Source of the DNA: Phoronis ovalis | Taxonomy: Eukaryota > Phoronida > Phoronidae | Direction of reading: 5' to 3' | Assembly (NCBI GenBank): GCA_028565635.1 | Contig: JAOXYB010024947.1 | Coordinates: 1-16,093 of the forward strand | DNA: 16,093 nt | Notes under the pieces: generated by a model | Told to the model about the DNA's origin: nothing | Seen by the model: the letters and a program-made list of their open reading frames with translations, nothing else | Database searches by the model: none | Translations under genes and position numbers: made by a program | Part shown: positions 11,016-16,093 of the stretch, one piece after another | How positions within the stretch are numbered: position 1 is the first letter of the stretch | Layout of the letters: every line of letters starts with the position of its first letter

Positions 11016-14000
11016 GTAAGCATAATAGTGTTTGTTAGTTATTCATTCTCTGTCGCTATTGGTGTTATATTATACTGCAACACGTGTCAAGTTACAGTTT
11101 CTATCTTAGCTTCAGTCATGTTGTTGTTTGCTATAATTCATTTTAAATTTTCTTTATATTGCGCCTCAAGTTTCCTCAATGGATATTACCGTACTTTCTC
11201 TAATATTCGGCCCTTTAGCAAATTTAGCTACAGCCATTGTGAAAAGAGTGGTGAAGTATTATTGCCAATGTTAGGACAGAACTATTAACTTCAAAACATC
11301 CATACAGGGTTTCTGAAAGCATAATCACCATGGTCACAAGATGTTCTTTTCTCAGTATGGTGAAATAAGTATTCTTCTGTATCTACTCTCTGCACTATTC
11401 CTACACATATTTATGTGAAACATTCCTGACACAAGTGTTGCTACCTAGTGGAATGTTGTTACTAAATTTTCGTTACCCATACTCAGTGTCTTGGAACAAC
11501 GTTTGGTTGTACACGAAGGGGGAAAGACATTTCTATAAACAGATTCTGAGTGATAGGTTTTTAATCAATTTAGGGAATATATGGAACTGCCCTTAGAAAA
11601 AGGCAACTAACAATATTGTTATGATTTGCAGACACTAGATGCTGACTATTCAAAGAATCAAGATGCATTGCTTGGTATTCTGAGTCACATGTTATTGGGG
11701 AAAAGTTATGAGCTGATTTTTGCTGCTGCAGCAGCCACACATAAACTACAGAATTTTGCTGTTAAATTAGTCAAGTATGTGTCAGTCTTTCACCTTACAA
11801 AAAAAAGCAGCAAAAAAAACGCAGATCTATACTTCAATAAATACACTATAATATAAATCAGTTGTTACTGAAGGTCATTGTATTCGTTTAGTTAGGAGAC
11901 TGGACATTCAAGCAGTTTTAAGTTATAAGTGAGGTACATATTGATGACATAGATTCCATCTAAGATAAGTTTGAACCAATTTGCTCATTAACACCCTTGG
12001 CTGGTATTATGTAATAAATGACTGTAATATGTTACTAATTTTGAATCATGTACTTACAAATGGTTTGTTCCTTGTTTTAAAGTAATTGTTAATCATTAAT
12101 GTCTAAATTGTAAATTTGGTTTGTAGTGTGTAATTTGTTTGTTGTAATTTGTTTATTGGAGGACCATAGTGTAAATAAGTCGTTAGACTTTCTGTGCCAT
12201 CCTGGGCTAATTTTATTTTGCTGCATGTATTGTATGTATTTTAATGAAATTTGCCAAATAAATTCATTCATTCATTCAACCAAAGGACAATATGCTTGCA
12301 ATAATCTCTGATTATATGTGATTATGTAGCCTCTTTGTTCCTATCTAACGGGTATTATAACTAAGTTAGAACTATAGCTGTATAATGTACTATTTTATTC
12401 GTTGTAGATTTAATGAATGTGTCAAACAGACTCCTGGTGAAGGAGGAAAAGCCGCATATACACGAGCCCTGCTATTCGACATTTCATTTTTGATGCTATG
12501 TCACATGACTCAGTCCTACGGAACAGAGGTACTAGCACATGTTTAAATTTATTTTTTAAAAGTACCGTGTTTACTTGACTAGAAGTTGTGACTTGTGAAT
12601 TACTTTGGGGGCTCAGCTTGACCTTCATTTTGTATATTGTGTCTTCAGTTGTTTTCTTTTTTTAGCTTGTAGTCTCAGACCCCGAGAGTCGGGAATCTTT
12701 CTTTGCCCAATGGGCCACAAAGTTTCTTCCTGAGACTGGGATATCGAAGCAGGTTGAAGAAATGTCTCCGTGTGACCCAACAAAGCTTGATAACCTATTA
12801 GATTCATTCTTATTTAGCTAAAGCATTGTAAAACAGTTGTTTGTTGTACCGATTGCAGTAGACTTTTAAACCAACTGAGTAAACCAGGGTGTCAAATGCT
12901 CCATGTCCTGTGACAGAATTACATGCTAGCATTTATTATCATGTTGATTTGTTCAGCATAAATTTTTGGTATAAAATAAGATATTTTCAGTCATAGAAAT
13001 AATAACTGTGGAACGTATTTTGTGAATTTCCATTAACTGTTATGATAAAAACAAATAATTATTATACTTAGAGTTAATTAATTTCAGGTACAGACTGCTC
13101 ACACTCAAAGTAGATATACGTGTTGACTACATTCATGTAAATCCAGATTCTAATTGCAATGATGTTAGACATTTATTGCATGTACATAAAGTTGTGTTGG
13201 CATGAATTAACCATGGCAACGTTGCACAAAGTCCCTTATACCTTCTTATGTTTAAACACACACTTATCAATAATCAGTCATATTGCTTACACTACACACC
13301 GTAATTATCTTCTTTACAGTTTAACAAGGTGGCATGAAGTGTGCACTAATTTGCCATTTGCAATGCTGGAAGTACTAAGCGCGGCTGAACATGGTGTCAT
13401 ATCTGATGTGTCTCTCAAGGTATGTAAATATATGTACAAAATATCAAAGAAATGTAATAGCTGAGTGTATTTCTACTATTAACTCAAATTTTCAGAAAAT
13501 TATAAAACTATTTTCAAATTGAACATTATAAAAAGTCAGCCCATGCTAAAACATCTAAGACTTGCACTTGATACATGCAAACTTCATTTGTCATATGATT
13601 CTCCAGTAGCTCTAACATCTGTAACCACATAATTATTTACATTATAATCAATGTATGTGCCACAAAAGTCATTATAAGTGTTGTGTATATACCTCCTCAG
13701 TGAGATATCTTTATATTTTGCTCAGTAGATATCACTGATGCATTACTGAAATGTAGTTTCGCACCGATAACATGAACTGAGTAATGTTTGATGTCAAGAC
13801 ATATTAGCCTATGCAAAACTATGAAGTTATTGTGATGACAATAGCATAGTCATGTGCCTGATTAGAGGTGTGTTATGACAGTTAGTAAATTAATTATTGT
13901 TTTGCAGGAAATCTTGAATAACTTAAAGAGCCGTTTATGCTGTCTGTCTGTCGTAGCTTGCGGCTGGTTATGCAGTTATATGAAATCGGTAGGAGACTCG

Positions 14001-15733
14001 AGATGGAAGATTCCGCAAAATATTAATTGTCTACTAAAAACTCCCATTCAGATTGAGGCAGCACAAAGTAATACGTATTACACTGAAAGGTGAGTACATG
14101 TTCTGCATCGATGTTCCACCAATAATTCCAAAGGTAATTCAGGATTTGCAAAATATTACCTTAATTGCCAGTTATTCGATATGTTGTTTAATCTTATATA
14201 TCAGAATTAAAAGTTTATTAAGGCCACACCAAAAATAAAAGTTGTTTAATGGGAGAAAGCCCTCGAAAACTAAGTCGGTCGATCGTTTTTATTTTTATCT
14301 TAAAAACTGTTTAACGTGCTAAACCCCTTACAAAGCTAGTCGATCAAGCTTTTTTTTAGTGTTAACTTAAAGAAAAGAAAACATTTTGAATCAGACAACA
14401 CTGCAAGAATTTGGGTTTTCATGTTTTCTGATTTTTTTTACAGTAAAATAAATATAAATTGGCGAAAGTTTTCGTTTTAAATAAAAGTGGAAAACGTCAA
14501 AATTTGAAGTGGTTGCACCCATTAAACACATTTTATTTGGTCTACGTAATTAGCATATTTATAAATGCAATGTTGTAATCTTAACAGCATGTTCTGAAAG
14601 CCACAAGGAGTTGTGTATGTTGTCACAGTTTGATTGTCATAAACTTTGACACTTTTATTTGACTTAACTGTTTGCTGTATATTATAATACTTCTAACAAT
14701 AAGCTATTTCACCAAAAACACCATGTATTTGATTATGTATATAGCATGCTTTTTTCTGCTCCCATGAAATTTTTAAAAATCTGCTGTTTCTGTGGATGGA
14801 AAGAACAGAAGTCAGTTGTTAAGTAAAAAGAGTAACAAATAGTTTTTTTTCTGCCAAACAACAGAAGTCTAATAATGCTTGTGTTTGAAAGAATAGAATC
14901 ACAGTGGTACCATGCCTAACTACGATTATTTATCATATGTTTAGGTCACAATTAATGGGTGATGTCTTTAAAAGGATGTTGGAATCCATGTTGCCAGATA
15001 CTTCTCAAAATCTACCTGCAACATACAATAAGCAACCCGTTTTATATGATGATTTATCAAATACTTTCAATCATATTTTCAAAAAGAATTGGATTGATTT
15101 AAAGTCAACAAGAACGTTGGAAAACTTATTAAATGTTGGTGAACCTGACTGGTTTTGTAATCACTTAGTGAAGGTACTTATTTTTAAATGGAAACCTGTA
15201 TAGTTCTGTATGTGTGTGCATTTTATTGTATTCCTGGTGTAAAGAGTAAGTCGTTGTTTGAGATTGGTTAAAATTTTGTTTCTCAGTCATAATAACACAT
15301 GCGGCTCTAAAGTGATTATTTTGGGTGACTCGGTGTGTTAATCTTGATTATTTTACAATATTTCAAAACACCATGCAGGTATAGAAAAGTTCAGAAAATT
15401 GCGTTGTGAATATATTATCAAATGTTTTAGTCTTACTTTTTATCGGAAAATCAATTGTTTTTAGTGTATTTACAACTCCTACTTTTGTATTGTAACAGGA
15501 AATGCTTTGCTGTTGTGGACTAGAATACCTGTCTCAGGGACTATCACTGTTTATTGCTACATTATACATCGACCTCGAAACTCTCGTTATCAGCCTATTA
15601 AGATACGTTATACCAAGACTGATGAAACAGCCGTTGAAATCGCTTTGTTTAGTTGACCCCAAAGTTCGCTGTGTAGCACAGTTAGGCGTTGCTGCCATTA
15701 TTGCAGTACACATGCACAAGAAGTCCGAAAGAG
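10913..15733 (+). CDS. MED24: Mediator complex subunit 24, internal part (9 exons, both ends outside or missing)
   Basis: MED24 is a subunit of the Mediator tail module, the nuclear coactivator that links activators and nuclear receptors to RNA polymerase II. Exons: 10913-11015, 11632-11774, 12408-12528, 12666-12816, 13088-13109, 13320-13419, 13908-14089, 14945-15173 and 15499-15733, about 428 residues. Blocks that match animal MED24, judged from memory of the family: MILRAEPTVNKLLK, TLDADYSKNQDALLGILSHM, IFAAAAATHKLQNFA, RALLFDISFLMLCHMTQSYG, TRWHEVCTNLPFAMLEVLSA, NWIDLKSTRTLENLL, WFCNHLVK. Vertebrate MED24 is about 990 residues; this covers the middle into the C-terminal half. The frame is intact except at the exon 4 donor, where no GT is found. 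The first roughly 400 residues are not in the window, and the C-terminal end continues past the right edge. Identity is very secure; exon 5 is not. Confidence 0.93.
11016..11631. other. MED24 intron 1 of those visible
   Basis: A 616-base AT-rich intron. The open frame running from the preceding exon to 11288 crosses the donor and is not translated in the model. Nothing else recognised. Confidence 0.6.
11632..11774 (+). CDS. MED24: MED24 exon (DADYSK...AAAAA block)
   Basis: Acceptor TTTGCAG, donor GTATGT. It encodes TLDADYSKNQDALLGILSHM, then LLGKSYELIFAAAAATHKLQ and NFAVKLVK, with the last codon split in phase 2. The Leu-rich helix and the AAAAAT run are characteristic of this part of MED24. 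Confidence 0.95.
12100..12280 (+). mobile_element. Possible 3' end of a non-LTR retroelement or SINE
   Basis: Inside the MED24 intron 11775-12407. A stretch ending ATGAAATTTGCCAAATAA is followed directly by (ATTC)4 at 12262-12277. A 3' terminus ending in AATAAA-like sequence and a short tetranucleotide run is how many CR1/RTE-type elements and their SINEs end. No coding sequence or clear target duplication is visible, and the 5' limit is a guess. Confidence 0.4.
12408..12528 (+). CDS. MED24: MED24 exon (RALLFDISFLMLCH block)
   Basis: Acceptor TCGTTGTAG, donor GTACTA. It encodes FNECVKQTPGEGGKAAYT, then RALLFDISFLMLCHMTQSYG and TE. Phase 2 in, phase 0 out. The RALLFDISFLMLCH stretch is near-identical to vertebrate MED24. 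Confidence 0.95.
12666..12816 (+). CDS. MED24: MED24 exon with non-GT donor
   Basis: Acceptor CTTTTTTTAG. It encodes LVVSDPESRESFFAQWATKF, then LPETGISKQVEEMSPCDPTK and LDNLLDSFLF. FF..W and the PC-DPTK-L motif fit MED24. The frame meets TAA at 12819-12821 and no GT lies between the conserved LDNLL and that stop. A GC donor (TTTA|GCTAAAG) after 12816 gives the phase needed for the next exon. An AG|CTAAAG donor one base later would suit direct joining to the exon at 13320. The end is uncertain. Confidence 0.7.
13088..13109 (+). CDS. MED24: Possible 22-base MED24 microexon
   Basis: Acceptor AATTTCAG, donor GTAGAT. In the phase set by its neighbours it reads STDCSHSN and then continues into LTRWHE. 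Adding it makes the spacing between DPTK and WHE 25 residues, close to the 24 of vertebrate MED24; without it the spacing is about 18. An alternative acceptor six bases inside (GGTACAG) gives a 16-base version in the same frame. The exact residues are not clearly conserved, so it is tentative. Confidence 0.4.
13320..13419 (+). CDS. MED24: MED24 exon (RWHEVC block)
   Basis: Acceptor TTCTTTACAG, donor GTATGT. After one base completing a split codon it encodes LTRWHEVCTNLPFAMLEVLS, then AAEHGVISDVSLK, phase 0 out. WHE-C and the ILEVL-x-A-x-E-x-GV pattern are strongly conserved in MED24. Confidence 0.95.
13420..13907. other. MED24 intron between RWHEVC and KSRLCC exons
   Basis: 488 bases, AT-rich, no repeat or RNA gene recognised. 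Confidence 0.6.
13908..14089 (+). CDS. MED24: MED24 exon (KSRLCCLSVVACGWL block)
   Basis: Acceptor TTTTGCAG, donor GTGAGT. It encodes EILNNLKSRLCCLSVVACGW, then LCSYMKSVGDSRWKIPQNIN and CLLKTPIQIEAAQSNTYYTE plus two bases of the next Arg codon. It matches the family's helical repeat region (K-x-C-x-LAV-x-A-x-AWL) and the short YNER-like end. Confidence 0.95.
14219..14544 (+). mobile_element. Inverted-repeat element, copy B (GGCCACACC family)
   Basis: In the MED24 intron 14090-14944. It starts AGGCCACACCAAAAATAAAA then GTTGTTTAATGGGAG. The reverse complement of its end reads TAGACCAAATAAAATGTG then TTTAATGGGTGCAACCAC, so the termini are imperfect inverted repeats of about 30 bases, with TA next to each. 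Both ends match copy A (1716-1885) read on the minus strand. The interior has two AGTCGATC-type words and T-rich tracts but no open frame. A non-autonomous MITE, about twice the length of copy A. Confidence 0.75.
14545..14944. other. MED24 intron remainder
   Basis: About 400 bases of AT-rich intron between the element copy B and the next exon. Nothing recognised. Confidence 0.5.
14945..15173 (+). CDS. MED24: MED24 exon (NWIDLKS...WFCNHLVK block)
   Basis: Acceptor ATGTTTAG, donor GTACTT. It encodes SQLMGDVFKRMLESMLPDTS, a poorly conserved stretch, then FKKNWIDLKSTRTLENLLNV and GEPDWFCNHLVK, phase 0 out. The GW-D-x-RS-x-x-x-x-x-x-LL and WFCNxLxK motifs identify the middle of the MED24 C-terminal half. 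Confidence 0.95.
15174..15498. other. Last complete MED24 intron
   Basis: 325 bases, AT-rich, no recognisable content. Confidence 0.6.
15499..15733 (+). CDS. MED24: MED24 exon, last in window
   Basis: Acceptor TTGTAACAG, donor GTGAGC. It encodes EMLCCCGLEYLSQGLSLFIA, then TLYIDLETLVISLLRYVIPR and a stretch ending HMHKKSERG, ending in phase 1. It corresponds to the family segment that precedes the basic KKRHRED-like linker, so the gene must continue with at least one more exon to the right. Confidence 0.9.
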
Positions 15734-15934
15734 GTGAGCTTGAAGCCATGTAAATATTACCAAAACATTGCAATATGCATTCTGATAGACCAGCAACTCT
15801 TTGGATAACCTAGTAGATTAATTGAAATCCATACTAAGATGCCTCTAGACTGTGGTTTTATAGGAGTGAAATGATGGAACTTCTAAAGAGTGGAAGAATA
15901 TGAAATAAACAACATTCAACATACAATAAGCATT

Positions 15935-16093
15935 GTGTATGAAGAACAATGCTTGATATCACACTACTGACGTGTATGAAGAACAACGCTTGATATCACA
16001 CTACTGACGTGTATGAAGAACAATGCTTGATATCACACTACTGACGTGTATGAAGAACAATGCTTGATATCACACTACTGACGTGTATGAAGA
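15935..16093 (+). repeat. 37-bp minisatellite, continues past right edge
   Basis: Unit starts at 15935, 15972, 16009, 16046 and 16083, exactly 37 bases apart. The unit begins GTGTATGAAGAACAATGCTT and ends CACACTACTGAC. Copies are almost identical; the second has C for T (AACAACGCTT). At least 4.3 copies, in the MED24 intron that follows the last visible exon. Confidence 0.95.

Noticed and set aside
10932-11288. Reading the 118-codon frame as a complete small membrane protein.
   Set aside because: Its first third is MED24 sequence ending at a good GTAAGC donor; the hydrophobic remainder is translated intron.
12089-12311. Overlapping frames on both strands.
   Set aside because: They cover the retroelement-like tail and (ATTC)n run inside a MED24 intron.
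12422-12807. Minus-strand open frames of 68 and 60 codons.
   Set aside because: Shadows of two conserved MED24 exons on the plus strand.
15534-15773. Minus-strand 79-codon frame.
   Set aside because: Shadow of the last visible MED24 exon.
15935-16093. Direct-repeat array as CRISPR or centromeric satellite.
   Set aside because: Units are contiguous without spacers, and the array is short and inside a gene; minisatellite is the simplest description.

Overview
This is eukaryotic DNA from an invertebrate animal. It is AT-rich, and both recognisable genes are split into short exons (22 to 235 bases) by GT-AG introns of about 0.14 to 2.3 kb. There are no operons, ribosome-binding sites or bacterial signals. 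The intron texture (words such as CATAATTATGCA, GCTAGCTAGC and GTACATGTA, plus many short non-autonomous repeats) reminds me of demosponge genomes. A tunicate or another early-branching animal cannot be excluded from sequence alone.

Left part (about 351-9195, minus strand): the 5' portion of a secreted or membrane-anchored multi-domain C-type lectin gene. Reading right to left there is a TATA box, a signal-peptide exon, a first lectin domain (CTLD1, QPD sugar motif), a Thr/Pro-rich linker, a second domain (CTLD2, EPN and WND motifs), another Thr/Pro linker and the first residues of a third domain. The gene leaves the window at the left edge. Eight exons joined in phase give 344 codons. CTLD1 and CTLD2 share no intron position.

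Right part (10913-15733, plus strand): nine exons of the Mediator tail-module subunit MED24, about 428 residues, from near the conserved LILRAEPTV block (here MILRAEPTVNKLLK) into the C-terminal half. The gene leaves the window at the right edge. Its N-terminal exons are not between the lectin promoter and the first visible MED24 exon. The lectin gene may therefore lie inside a very large MED24 intron, or this MED24 copy may be truncated, rearranged or misassembled. One exon junction (around 12816) has no GT donor and runs into a stop codon.

The rest is repeat-rich non-coding DNA: three families of small inverted-terminal-repeat elements (5921-6263; 9436-9913; and one family with copies at 1716-1885 and 14219-14544, one inside each gene), a degenerate iterated repeat in inverted copies at 1-285 and 7586-7790, a composite G-rich element at 4674-4980, a duplicated intron segment (4447/7386), a retroelement-like (ATTC)n tail near 12262 and a 37-bp minisatellite running off the right edge. 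I saw no tRNA, rRNA, CRISPR array or intact transposase gene. The two genes have no evident functional link: one encodes a sugar-binding recognition protein, the other a general transcription coactivator subunit.
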